From assembly GCA_019671005.1 (NCBI GenBank), contig CM033724.1, forward strand, positions 21,429,786 through 21,493,785: a DNA stretch of 64,000 nucleotides, written 5' to 3'. A model generated the notes under the pieces. It did not search any database. It worked only from the letters and a program-made list of their open reading frames with translations, and was not told the DNA's origin. Shown piece by piece: positions 1 through 9,859 of the stretch; the first letter of the stretch is position 1; each line of letters opens with the position of its first letter. The translations under genes were made by a program, and so were the position numbers. The DNA is from Hibiscus mutabilis. Its lineage: Eukaryota; Streptophyta; Magnoliopsida; Malvales; Malvaceae.

Positions 1-770
1 CCTGGTTCACCACGGCCACCGCTCAAGGTCGCTGGAAATTGCCCCGGGCGGTGCGTGCACTCACTCCACGCTGCCACCAAAATGGCTAGAAAAAGGCCCA
101 ATATGCTCAGACTTGGCCATATTTCAAACCCAAAACTCAAAATCTACCCAAAACTCAAGAAAAAAACTCAGAATACGATCGAAGCTTACCTTTCTTACCT
201 AAATTGGCTTAACTCTGGCGAAGAGCCGAATGATGACAGTTGAGTGATCGGCGATTATGGGTTGGCTCGCCTCGAGACGGGGAAAGTGATGGAGGCCACA
301 AAACACCAACGGGCAAGGGAAGCAGCCGAAATTGAAGGATTTTCGAATGGTTTCAGAACCCTAAAAATGACGAACCTTTCTTCTTGATTTCCCGAGGAAA
401 AGTGTGATGACCGGGCACGATACTTGGGGGGTTTTAATCGAAACTTGACGAGCAAGAAGGTGGTGGCGGCAATGACGGCCACGCCGCGGCGGTGAGGGCT
501 GCCGGAGAAGATGGCTGAAAAGGGTTTTGTGAGATCGAAAATTAGGGGGTTGAGGTATTTTTGGTTTGAATGGTCTGGAAAAGATGATCAATAGGTTTAT
601 TTATTATTTGATACCCCTAACCTACTTCAATTCAAAAGAATTTTTGGGGAAACAAAACTCTAAGAGCGTCTAGCTTAGTTGGCTGGGTACACGGCCAAAC
701 ATACACTGGTTTGTGGGTTCGAGCCCCACAACTAGCAAAGCTCCCACCCCTTTTTTTAACAGGTGTTACA
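1..770 (-). repeat. J 3' LTR (partial, continues left of the window)
   Basis: Direct repeat of about 3163-3920. The right edge is GGTGTTACA at 762-770, followed by the purine-tract complement ACTCCACCCT. The short open frames on both strands here are not shared as proteins between the two copies and are treated as non-coding. Confidence 0.8.
665..757 (+). promoter_or_regulatory. tRNA-like internal Pol III promoter with T-run terminator (J 3' LTR copy)
   Basis: An exact A-box match (TAGCTTAGTTGG, consensus TRGCNNAGYNGG) lies at 671-682. A B-box (GGTTCGAGCCC, one mismatch from GGTTCGANTCC) lies at 716-726, at normal tRNA spacing. A T-arm forms with a perfect 5-bp stem (713-717 with 725-729) and a 7-nt loop. 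A run of seven T at 751-757 could terminate Pol III, 13 bp before the LTR edge. The acceptor stem pairs only partly, so this is tRNA-derived rather than a working tRNA gene. It points opposite to the element. Confidence 0.6.
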
Positions 771-1146
771 ACTCCACCCTAAAAGAAATTTCGTCCTCGA
801 AATTTACCTGGTTTGAACAGGTGTGAAAACTGTTCCCTCAAAGATTTCTCGGTCTCACAGACAGTCACTGATTAACCTGGCAGTGTCCTTAGTGATTTAG
901 ACTAACTTGGACCCAAAGTCATCCCATCATATATCCCAGACCAACTGATCAGAATACATTATCTGCTATGCGATACGCTTAAGTTTAGAAGGTCACATCA
1001 GTGTCACCGGATTGACCTACAGTAAAATAGAAGAAAACTCTTAAAAGTACATGGAAAAGTGTTTCTATTAAACCCCTATTAAAATTTCGTTTACACAAAA
1101 CTGAAATCCAGAAGACATATTACAGATTCAATCATAAAAATAAAAT
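771..1146 (-). pseudogene. J internal remnant: purine tract and end of gypsy pol
   Basis: On the minus strand this stretch ends with a pol-terminus-like sequence resembling the 'FEDEISF' type ends of Tekay-lineage polyproteins, followed by an AGGGTGGAGT tract that abuts the LTR. No catalytic domain can be read. The right limit is arbitrary. The primer-binding site expected at the inner edge of the 5' LTR was not recognised, so most of the interior is probably deleted. Confidence 0.45.
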
Positions 1147-2834
1147 GTGACATACATACCCACTAATACACAGGTATCGTACTCCACTTACATCGCCAAG
1201 GGAACTCTGATATCGGTCATGGATCCATGATCGAATTTCTTTAACCTGCAATGGTGAAACAAAGTAAGCTTGGGAAAGCTCAGTAATACAGATCTACCAA
1301 ACATGCTGTAAGCACAAGCAGACATATAACTAAACATAAATCTACGATGTTGAACTTGGTTACTACTGATTCTAGATATGATATAAATGTAACAGAATCA
1401 TCCTGAATTTGAGTACTTGAATACCAGACCAAAAGTCTATGGTCCAGGGAAAAAGGAAGGAGTTAGGTTACAAGAATTGGACCTGAGAGTTTAGCGTGTT
1501 CTGCAAATTTTAAATCAAAAAAGACGGTATTTTTCAGACAACTGTAGAATTTCAACAGTAACATATAGAGGGACAAGAGAAAAGTATCACCTAGATACCC
1601 TCCAACCGAACACCAATATGAAAATTCCCAGAACTGCATTTAGAAGGTTTTACTCTAGGCCCATTAGGGCGTAGATGCCTAACAGAAGGACTTACCCTAG
1701 ATCCAAAAAGATGTTGGAGCCTAACAGGAGACACATAGCCTAACAGGAGGCAGCTTGATCAGGGCTTCCTACAAGACTCCAGATCATGATCCTGATATTA
1801 CCACCAGTAGAATATCAATTTAGCTAGTAGACAGGAAATCATTAAAAATTAGATATATATATATATTCCTTATTAGAGGATAAAAACCAGATATCGAGCT
1901 TTCATTTTATAAATTAGTTGTACTTTTGAATCAGAGTAGAAATCACGGTTTCATATTAGAGATTATTTCAAACTTTACTAACATTATAAACATACTAATC
2001 AATTCAGTCTGCTCTGTTATTTAGGTTAATTCATATAGGTAGAGAACTCCAGTGAATTCTATCTTCAGATGCTTTATTCACAACTCAAGATATATCAAGT
2101 ATTAACATACAAGGTAGTTTAAGTCTTAATACCCGAATTTTTCCAAGTAGTTCGAGACTTTCAGGTGAATCCGTTATTCAAATCCATTCATAGGTATAAT
2201 TCATATCATTTTCAGGCCTAAGGGCATTTTTGTCATTTTATGCGTCATGGGCATTTTCGTCATATCACTAATCTACAAATTTTGAAATTTACTCTTTTAT
2301 TAACATAACTCGAATTTTGAAAGTTAAAAGTCTTAATAATTGCTTACCGAACTCAGAGATCATTAAGGTTCTTCAAATTTCTTATTCGAGTACCTAGATC
2401 TTAACAGTTAACCATTTATCTATTCTTGAAGTCATTTGCCTTGCGCGGGAAATTAATGGTACATTCAAATATAATTTCATGCATTAGCCAAAATTCACAT
2501 GTATTAAAAAGCATACTAATGGTAGTAATGTATTACCTTGATTCCGAACTATATCGGTCAATCCATGATACTCCATCCGATCTCTCTCGAATCCGAATTC
2601 GACGTCCCCGCAAATCTCAAATACACAACCACTAATTCTTTTAATTAAACAAGTCCTTAATTAGTCTATAACTTGAATACAATACACTTAAACTGAATAA
2701 TTACACGTAAGCTCACTCGGGTTCAAGGTAAAATTTGAAGGCTTCTGGTTCGAATTTCACAAAACCGACTACAAAAATGGACTTAGGACATTGAAAAACA
2801 TAAAATAGGGGTTTTCAAAAATTTTAACTTTTCA

Positions 2835-3060
2835 GGTCAAAGTTAACGTTGATGTCAGTAGTCAAAGTCAACGCTGACGTCATGCTGACATCATTAGTCA
2901 ACGGTTAACACTATCATTAGAAGTCAACGCTGACATCAACGGTTAAAGGTTTGACTCGGGCGAGTTGTCTCACTGGGTTAACTTGGTCGGGTTGACTATC
3001 TGAGCTGACTCAGTCGAGTTGACTCACTGAGTCAACTCGATCAACGGGTCAAGTCAGACG
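2835..3060. repeat. Degenerate array of TTGAC and TGAC(G/T)CA motifs in J LTR
   Basis: About ten TTGAC/GTCAA cores (W-box type) occur in 225 bp, with a palindromic TGACGTCA at 2875-2882 and a near-perfect inverted repeat at 3014-3040. The inverted repeat has 13-bp arms around one central base, each arm holding TGACTCA or TGAGTCA. The motifs are those bound by plant WRKY and bZIP factors; activity is inference. The array may have grown by slippage of a short unit. Confidence 0.6.
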
Positions 3061-3814
3061 GGTCGGGTCGGATTGGTTCAGATTAGGTCAGGTCGATTCG
3101 GTTCAGAACTGGTTCACAGTAGGACCGTTTAATACAGAACCGGTTCGAGGCCGGTTCAAGCCCGGTTCCCCATGGCCACCGCCTAAGGCGGTCGAAAATT
3201 GCCCCGGGCAGTGCGTGCACTCCACGCGCTGCCACAATGGTAAGAAAAGGCCCAATATGCTTAAACTTGGCCGTATTTCAAACCCATAACTCAAAATCTA
3301 CCTAAAACTCAAGAAAACAACTCGAAATACGATCGAAGTTTACCTTTCTTACCTAAATTGGCTTAACTCCAGCGAAGAGCCGAACGGTGACAAATGAGTG
3401 ATCCGCGGTTATGGGTTGGCTTGCCCTGAGATGAGGAAGGTGATGGCGGCCACAAAAACACCAACGGGAAAGGGCAGCGGCCGAAATCAAAGGATTTTTG
3501 AATGGTTTTAGAACCCTAAAATGACAAACCTTCCTCCTTGATTTCTTGGCGAACGGCGCGATGACCGGGCGCGATACTTAGGGGTTTTAGTCGGAACTTG
3601 ACGAGGAAAAAGGTGGTGGCGGTGGTGAAGGCCACGTCGCGGCGGTAAGGGCCGCCGGAGAAGATGGCCGAAAAGGGTTTTGTGAGATCAAAAATTGGGG
3701 GGTTGGGGTATTTTTGGTTCGAATGATCTGGAAAAGATGATCAATAGGTTTATTTATTATTTGATACCCCAACCTACTTCAATTCAAAAGAAATTTCGGG
3801 GAAACAAAACTTTA

Positions 3815-3907
3815 AGAGTGTCTAGCTTAGTTGGCTGGGTATGTGGCCAAACATACACTGGGTTGTGGGTTCGAGCCCTACAACCAAGAAAGCTCCCACG
3901 TTTTTTT
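3815..3907 (+). promoter_or_regulatory. tRNA-like internal Pol III promoter with T-run terminator (J 5' LTR copy)
   Basis: Second copy of the unit at 665-757. The A box is exact at 3823-3834, the B box lies at 3868-3878, and seven T follow at 3901-3907. Here an anticodon-arm-like hairpin also forms: GTATGT (3839-3844) with ACATAC (3851-3856) around a 6-nt loop. The T-arm has one G-U pair. Both promoter boxes survive in two LTR copies that are otherwise about 10% diverged. Confidence 0.6.
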
Positions 3908-3920
3908 AATAGGTGTTACA

Positions 3921-4660
3921 ACGTTTTCTTCCGTGATTCAAATAGGTCCCTCACCGTAATGACGCTAAAATTTTGCCGTTATCCAATGAAAATCGTACAC
4001 CGTTACATTATTAAATATTTACTGAATTTTATTTTTTTAAAAAATAAATCAAAATTTTTAAAATATCCTAAAATTTTCAAATAATCCCAAAATAGTCCCC
4101 AAATTACTAAACCCCCAAATACGACCACTCCCACCGGCATTGATCGCGTTTCTAGAGATGAAATGAAGTGCCCTCTCCTCCCCTCGCCCAACCCACACAC
4201 CCTTCATCGTCCATAATGCCACCGTTCTTCACGAATCATTCGAATGGACTATTCGACGATTTTGGCATTTCACACAGCGTCGGTCGATTTCCGGCAGCGA
4301 GGTGGTGGGGTAAATGGTCGTGATGGTCCAACGACGGATGTGATAGGCGGCGGCGTGGCAATCGGCGGCATAATTAGGTCAAATAATGGATTTGGGTTTT
4401 GGGGTGTTAGGAATTTCAAAACTTGGGGCTATTTTGTGAAATTTTAGGTTATGTTGTTTTATTTATTTTTAAATATAATTCCAGAAATTTAAGAAGATGA
4501 CACTTGTCAGATAGCGGAAGTTAACGGTGAAAATTAACGGACAGTAATGCCGGGGCACCTATTTGAATAACTTTGAAAATATTAGGCACCTATTTGACCC
4601 AAAATAAAGTTTAGGCTCCTAATTGAAAAAAAAGTATAGTTTGAGCACTTATTTAACCGT
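3921..4660. mobile_element. Element K: DNA transposon-like unit with long terminal inverted repeats
   Basis: The left arm (3921 to about 4115) matches the reverse complement of the right arm (about 4375-4590). Both carry ATTCAAATAGGT followed by related sequence (3936 onward; complement ending about 4569), then similar blocks containing TAATCCCAAAATAGTCCCC-like and CAAAATAGCCCC-like text. Arms near 190 bp around a GC-richer core of about 260 bp suit a MULE-type or foldback non-autonomous element. The short open frames inside show no recognisable domain. The right arm seems to run on to about 4660, while the left arm stops exactly where the J LTR starts, so J probably inserted into it. No target duplication was found. 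Confidence 0.55.
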
Positions 4661-5029
4661 TAAACCTTAAATAAACTAACATCATCTTTATTTTCTGCAT
4701 AATATTTTCTTATAAATTAAAACTTACAAAACATCATATATTTCATCATACCTCATATATTTATTCTAATATGTTTATGCATGAAATCGTTAAAATAAAA
4801 ACCAAAAAAAAAATCTGAATATGTATTAAGAAAACACACAGTAATAGAAAGATTAAATCTTTCAAAAACATATGATATAGGGACTTTCTGTAAAAAAAAA
4901 AAAACAAACTGTTGAGAGTTGACTTGGAGGACAGCCATTCGGTTGGGTCAGAACCTTAGACCAAGTCGGTCATCAGAATAGTTTACAAGAGATTTTAGTA
5001 CAAACTAATTATTTGTGGTTATTAAACAG

Positions 5030-5693
5030 TTGGAGGCTCCAGATTTGAAGCATGATCCTCCTGACAAGTTGTTCAAGGTGGAGTACTTTGAACACCTACG
5101 GAATGCCAAGTTCTGCCTAATTCCTCGTGGATTGTCATCGTGGACGCTTCGCTTTTATGAATCCTTCTTTGTGGTCAGCCATTCTAATCTATCACCATAT
5201 TTTCATCCATGCTTGCTGCAGTCTCAACCGGTACACCATTTTTCTCATTTGTTGCACAGGAATGTGTTCCGGTTATCTTATCAGATCAAATAGAATTACC
5301 TTTCCAGAATGTAATAGACTACACAAGGATCACAATAAAATGGCCTGCAACTAGGATCGATCCCCAACTTCTGGAATACCTAGAATCGATACCAGGTTGT
5401 TTCAGATTCATTCACCACGTGTTCACTTAATATCCACAATCTAACCCTTTTCCTTCTTTGCAGATGAAGTTATAGAGGGCATGATAGCCAATGGCAGACG
5501 AGTAAAGTGTTTGTGGACTTATGCTCCAGAGTCAGAAGCATGTTCAGCAATGCATGGAATCCTGTGGGAGCTCCAGAGGAAAGTTAGGGTATTCCACCAA
5601 TCGGCTGAGACATTCTGGCTCCATAATGGGACTATTGTGAATAGAGATTTAACTGAGTTCCGTAATTGGAAACCCCCCATGCCTTTGCCTTGA
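5030..5693 (+). pseudogene. 3' fragment of an exostosin-family (GT47) glycosyltransferase gene
   Basis: Three exons join in frame: 5030-5173, 5260-5395 and 5464-5693 (stop TGA). Introns 5174-5259 and 5396-5463 have GT..AG ends, in phases 0 and 1. The product starts in the exostosin domain with an 'IPRGLSSWTLRFYESFF' stretch, continues through 'ECVPVILSDQIELPFQNVIDY', and ends 'NWKPPMPLP'. This is the C-terminal GT47 fold of plant Golgi glycosyltransferases acting on wall polysaccharides or glycans; it most resembles the Arabidopsis At1g21480-type group from memory, which is tentative. An acceptor AG precedes exon 5030, but no N-terminal exons, membrane anchor or promoter lie in 4661-5029. No stop or frameshift occurs in the three exons. 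It is either a captured or duplicated gene end, or the last exons of a gene whose earlier exons lie left of the J/K insertions. Confidence 0.75.
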
Positions 5694-6505
5694 TTCAAAT
5701 TATGTGTCTTTTCCATAAGCCAAGAGTCAAAATCATTTACTAGTAAATAATTATCTGTTTGCCAATCAATTCCTGACTCCTCTGGTCCTCTTTTGATTTC
5801 GAGATAAAATTGGAAGTGCTTTTTACACTTATTTACTGCAAAATTAATGTAATGCCCCCGAATTGCAAAATTAGGTATAGACTGTGTCCCCAACGGATAT
5901 GCCACGGGTCGGGTTAGGTTTTTGGTCCTCCCAAACCCGACAAAAATTTATGTCATTCTCTACTCGAATTGAATCCGACTCAATTTTTAAGATTTAAAAT
6001 CCAACTCAAAATAATTTTTCATCATTTTTATTATTCAAAAATAGAAAATAAAATAAATAAAAATACCATCAAGCTTTAAATGAAAACCGTCAAAACACCC
6101 ACAAAGCCAAAATGAAAACTGTACCCATGCTAAACAAACAAAAAGTCTTAAGAGGAAACTTCACATTAACATAAACACAAATATAAAATCAAAATTCAAA
6201 CACAAATATAATAAACGAGACATAATCACGTAAACATAAACACAAATATAAATTCAAAGCCCAAACACATATATAATAAAACAAGACATAATCACATAAA
6301 CATAAAATCCGATGAAAAAAACTTTCATTGTCAATTGACATTAGGCTCAACCTCATATTCTTCAATCTCATCTAACCATCCAAATCATGTAACATAAATT
6401 CATAAATCAATAGATATAAACAAGATTGTAATAAAAAATAACTATAAATTTTATAATTATCATTATCCTTCTTGCTCTAGTTCATCATCTTCATAAAAGT
6501 TTGCA
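5694..6505. other. Non-coding: GT47 3' flank, then hAT-type subterminal sequence
   Basis: 5694-5850 would be the 3' UTR of the GT47 fragment. From about 5902 a GC-richer patch with an inverted GTCGGGTT/AACCCGAC pair begins, then AT-rich DNA with repeated 'acataaacacaaatataa' units (6170-6310). It lies on the 3' side of the hAT remnant and may be its subterminal region. I could not define a terminal inverted repeat or the 8-bp duplication expected of hAT. Confidence 0.4.
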
Positions 6506-7687
6506 TCATTTGAATTTGATCTTAAAATAACAAATAAAAATAACTTTTACTGTTGATGGATAGAGTCTATTACGTTGTGCATTCACCAATCTCCCTCTAG
6601 GAATAAACGTAGACTCCGAAGCAACTGTAGAAATCGATATAGCAAAAATATATTTGGCAATAGCTTGGCTTATAGGAAATCGTGTCCCATTTATCTTCTG
6701 CCAATCTAATATATCAAAGCCCGATGTACTAGGAATAATATCTAATTTTAAGTAATGATCTAACTCATAATTCACATGCAATTTCTTTTGTCTGTTCCTT
6801 GAGACATAAGCTTCAAAATACACTGGTCTCCCAAATAAACTAAAACAGTATATATGAATGTATTCTCGGATGATTGAGAATTATTTTTTGAAGATATCAA
6901 TTTTCTGTCATATCCTAAGACTAAATTCCAACAAAGTTGCATAATTTTTTTAACTTCATATTCAGCAAAAACCCTAAAATTTTTCCCAAAGTAATACTCC
7001 AATAGAGATGTTTTGTACTTTGGGTCTAAAAGTGTGGCAACGCCTATGATACTATTCAGACTACTCCAATACTTCTCAACTTTCTCCAACATGCATTTTC
7101 TCATGCTCAAAATAGTGTTATTAGTATGCATTATTCATTCAATCAATGACACCATAAACTTGCAAATACTCGAAAAATATAGACTTGCCCTTGCATATTT
7201 TGTTCCTGAAAAGCCTTTGGCGATATCATAAAACAACTTAAATTTCTCACAATTTTTCGTTGCAAAGGTTTAATCATCCTTGGTAGGCAAGTTCTTGTAC
7301 AAATGATCCTGATTTAATTACACACATCATGTAAAAAATCTTTATAAGATAAAGTTGTCTGGAGCATAAAAAAAGATGCATTCTATCGTGTTCAAAAATC
7401 CACACATAAGTTTTTATGGTCGGAAACCGCAATTGACGTGTTGCCTATTCAAATCTTTCCCATCTTTTGGAGTAGCACTCCAAAAAAGGACACTCTGACG
7501 GATTCTTTTTATACCATCTCCAAGGACATTTAATCCATCTTTAACAATTAAATGCAATATATGTGCACAACAGTGCATCTGAAAGAATGATCGTTTAAGC
7601 AATAATGATACGCTCTTGGATGCAAAATTGCCAAGATTGTTTGATGTATCTCGATCGTAAACAAGTAATCAATCTCTCATGGAAATA
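6506..7687 (-). pseudogene. hAT-family transposase remnant (RICESLEEPER-like)
   Basis: Three minus-strand pieces in the right order and in different frames make up the C-terminal half of a plant hAT transposase. 7602-7414 has 'MHCCAHILHLIVKDGL', a conserved block of the RNase H-like core. 7131-6772 has 'VEKYWSSLNSIIGVATLLDPKYK', the pre-dimerisation region. About 6750-6540 has 'LDIIPSTSGFDILDWQK' and 'STVASESTF', the hAT C-terminal dimerisation domain. The BED zinc finger and N-terminal half are absent. Frameshifts separate the pieces, so it is inactive. The sequence breaks off at about 7687, where the G LTR seems to begin. Confidence 0.85.
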
Positions 7688-8650
7688 TGTTGATGGTGCA
7701 GGATGAATAAATAGTGAATTTAAGACAAGGTAGAAGTTTGGATAGTGGTGAAGGCGTGTAGGCTTGGTGAGAAAGTGATGGAAATTGGCTTAGGAAAGCA
7801 GAAAGATAAAGGATTAAGGACAAAGAAAGAACCAATACTATAAAGAGTATTGACCCAATTCTTATATAATCTTCAATCGAAGGACTGTGATCCACTAATT
7901 AGGAAATTAGGAACCAACAGTATCATAGGAAGTAAGGTTGACACCACAAGAACAAGTTCTTCATAAGTTAGTGGAGTTCTTAGAAGAACAAAAAGAATGA
8001 ATTCTCAATTTAAATTGCACTCAAAGTTGGATCATACAAAATGAAATGAATTGCCATGTTTATAGGCTTACAAAATAGAATGAAAAGACACCCTTTGATG
8101 TTGAATAGGTGGCCAACCATGGTGAAGAGAAAAGAGACCTTCGAATGAACCATTATCTCTTGAAAAGTCATGTTTTTGAATATTGAGTTATGTCTCTTCA
8201 TGTTACTACTCATTTAATGAAGAGATGTATTTGAATGGAAATACTTCATTATTGTCATCCATTGTGAAGAGGTATGAAGGAAGAAATATGCCTTTTGATG
8301 CACCATTTCATGTTGTAGCCAATGGTGGCATACTGCTGTATTTTCAATATCTTTGCTGCGACAATGGAAAAGATGTAAAGAAGGTTCATGCCTTAGAAAT
8401 GGAAAATGTTAAAGAAGCTTCATGCCTCTCGAATGCATCATTTCCTATTGCAGCCGTCCAAACTTTTATAATATGTAGTCATCCATGCTTTCATAAAATG
8501 TACCTTGCAAAATATAAATCAAGGATTAAAATATAGACTACTAACATATAGAAATATGACAAAATAAATGCAATATGCAGCATATAATAAGTAAAATGAC
8601 AATGAAATGCATATACTACGGTTTCACATGCAAAATATTGCAATGCTTGT
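7688..8650 (-). repeat. Probable G 3' LTR and 3' non-coding region
   Basis: On the minus strand this lies downstream of the G pol end. It contains a TATA-like ATTATATAAGA near 7860 and a pyrimidine-rich run ending CCATCAACA at 7688, which looks like an LTR terminus. No matching copy was found to the right of the gag start, so the boundaries are uncertain. The small plus and minus open frames here (for example around 8183-8536) show no recognisable domain. Confidence 0.4.
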
Positions 8651-8679
8651 TATGAGTCCAATGTCAATGCTTGTTCACT

Positions 8680-9830
8680 TGTAGACTTAAATGACTTCCA
8701 TGCTTGAATGCATTTGTGTGAGATGGCATCCCTGAATAGTTTGGCATTAGCACGAGTGATGGGTCCTTGTGGGAGTTATTCCGGTTCTGGCTGTGGTATG
8801 ATCACATCACCCCCACTTCTTGAAAGTGATTTATCCTCAAATCATCATTGTCATCAAAATAAGACAAATTTGTGACATTAAAAGTAACGTTGATATTGTG
8901 TTCTCTTGGAATGTGTAACTTGTATGCATCATTATTAACCTTCTGTACTACTTGAAAAGGACCGTCTCCTAGGGGTAACAACTTTGACCTTCTTTGTGCC
9001 GAAAACCTTTCTTTATGTAAATGAACACAAACCCAATCTCTGACTTCAAAAGTGACTCGCTTTCATCCCTTGTTGGATTTCTATGCATATTATTTTGTTC
9101 TCTTTTCAATGTTATCTCGCACCTGCTAATAGATCTTCTTCACAAGTTTTGCTTTATCTTGTCCATCTTTGTTCATGATTTGTTCTGTAGGTAAGGGTAG
9201 CAAATCCAACGGAGTTAAGGGATTGAATCCGTACGTAACTTCAAATGGTGAACATTTTGTAGCAGAGTGTATGGATCGATTGTATGCGAACTCAACATGT
9301 GGTAGACATTCTTCCCATGTCTTGATATTGTTTTGAATGACTGCTCTAAGCAATGTTGACAATACTCAGTTTACCACTTTAATTTGGCCGTCTGTTTATG
9401 AATGACAAGTCGTAGAAAACAACAACTTTGTCCTGATCTTGCTCTATAACGTCCTCTAGAAATGGCTAAGAAATTTGACATCTTGGTCTGACAGAATGGT
9501 CCTTGGAATCCCATATAATCTCACAACTTCTCTGAAGAATAGATTGGCAACATGTGAAGAGTCATCAGTCTTGTGGCAAGGGATAAAATGAGCCATCTTT
9601 AAAAATCTATCCATTGCCACAAAGATAAAATCTTTGTTGTCTTTGTACGTGGAAGTCCCAATATGAAGTCTATCGAAATGTTAACCAAAGGTTCACTTGG
9701 TATAGGTAATGGCATATACAATCAGTGAGGCATGATTTTCGATTTTGCTCGTTTGTAAATGATGCACTGTTCACATATCCTCTCTATATTTCTTTTTATC
9801 TTAGGCCAATGTAAGTGTTCCTAAAGTGTT
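8680..9830 (-). pseudogene. G pol: integrase and C-terminal tail (decayed)
   Basis: Reading down the minus strand, a zinc-finger tail with a CEQC pair lies near 9770, a core block containing 'SIDFILGLP' near 9680, and an 'SDQDVKFLS' block with the second catalytic Asp near 9480. 9362-9126 gives 'WEECLPHVEFAYNRSIHSAT...PFEVTYGF', the conserved end of the gypsy integrase core, followed by 'PLTPLDLLPLP'. The tail finishes with 'GPITRA' near 8750. Normally this protein integrates the cDNA. Several frameshifts and stops separate the blocks, so it is dead. There is no chromodomain, as is usual for this tail type. Confidence 0.75.
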
Positions 9831-9859
9831 CTCAATGTTTTAAACACCTCAAAATATCC

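Larger units (their letters stand above)
1..3920 (-). mobile_element. Element J: decayed Ty3/gypsy chromovirus-like LTR retrotransposon
   Basis: Positions 1-770 and about 3163-3920 are direct repeats, roughly 88-90% alike over a hand-aligned 200-nt sample. Both copies end in GGTGTTACA, so read on the minus strand both LTRs start TGTAACACC. Right after the first copy, 771-800 read on the minus strand gives a short purine-rich tract and a gypsy pol tail of the type seen in Tekay/Del elements. The element therefore runs on the minus strand: 1-770 is the 3' LTR, cut by the window edge, and the copy ending at 3920 is the 5' LTR. The left limit of the 5' LTR cannot be fixed because its partner is truncated; a TG near 1147 is only a guess. 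No reverse transcriptase or integrase remains, so almost all coding sequence has been lost. Confidence 0.75.
1147..3920 (-). repeat. J 5' LTR (left limit uncertain)
   Basis: The part from about 3163 to 3920 repeats 1-770; the part to the left has no partner in the window. Within it, 1262-1285 has the self-complementary 'aagct...agct' block seen in the other chromovirus LTRs here, which supports it being LTR rather than interior. It carries a W-box/bZIP-site cluster (2835-3060) and the second tRNA-like unit. Confidence 0.55.

Noticed and set aside
665..757. A genuine nuclear tRNA gene
   Set aside because: The acceptor stem pairs poorly and no clear anticodon loop is present in the first copy; it is better described as tRNA-derived.
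3695..4084. 129-codon frame spanning the J LTR edge into K
   Set aside because: Crosses the junction of two unrelated elements and covers the tRNA-like unit; coincidental.
4244..4447. Gly-rich plus-strand frame inside K
   Set aside because: No conserved domain; GC-richer core of a non-autonomous DNA element, most likely not translated.
7677..7895. Hydrophobic minus-strand open frame resembling a membrane protein
   Set aside because: Falls in the pyrimidine-rich leader-like end of the probable G LTR, downstream of a TATA-like motif; no relatives recognised.
8183..8536. 117-codon plus-strand frame
   Set aside because: Lies antisense in the G 3' region; internally repetitive and no domain.
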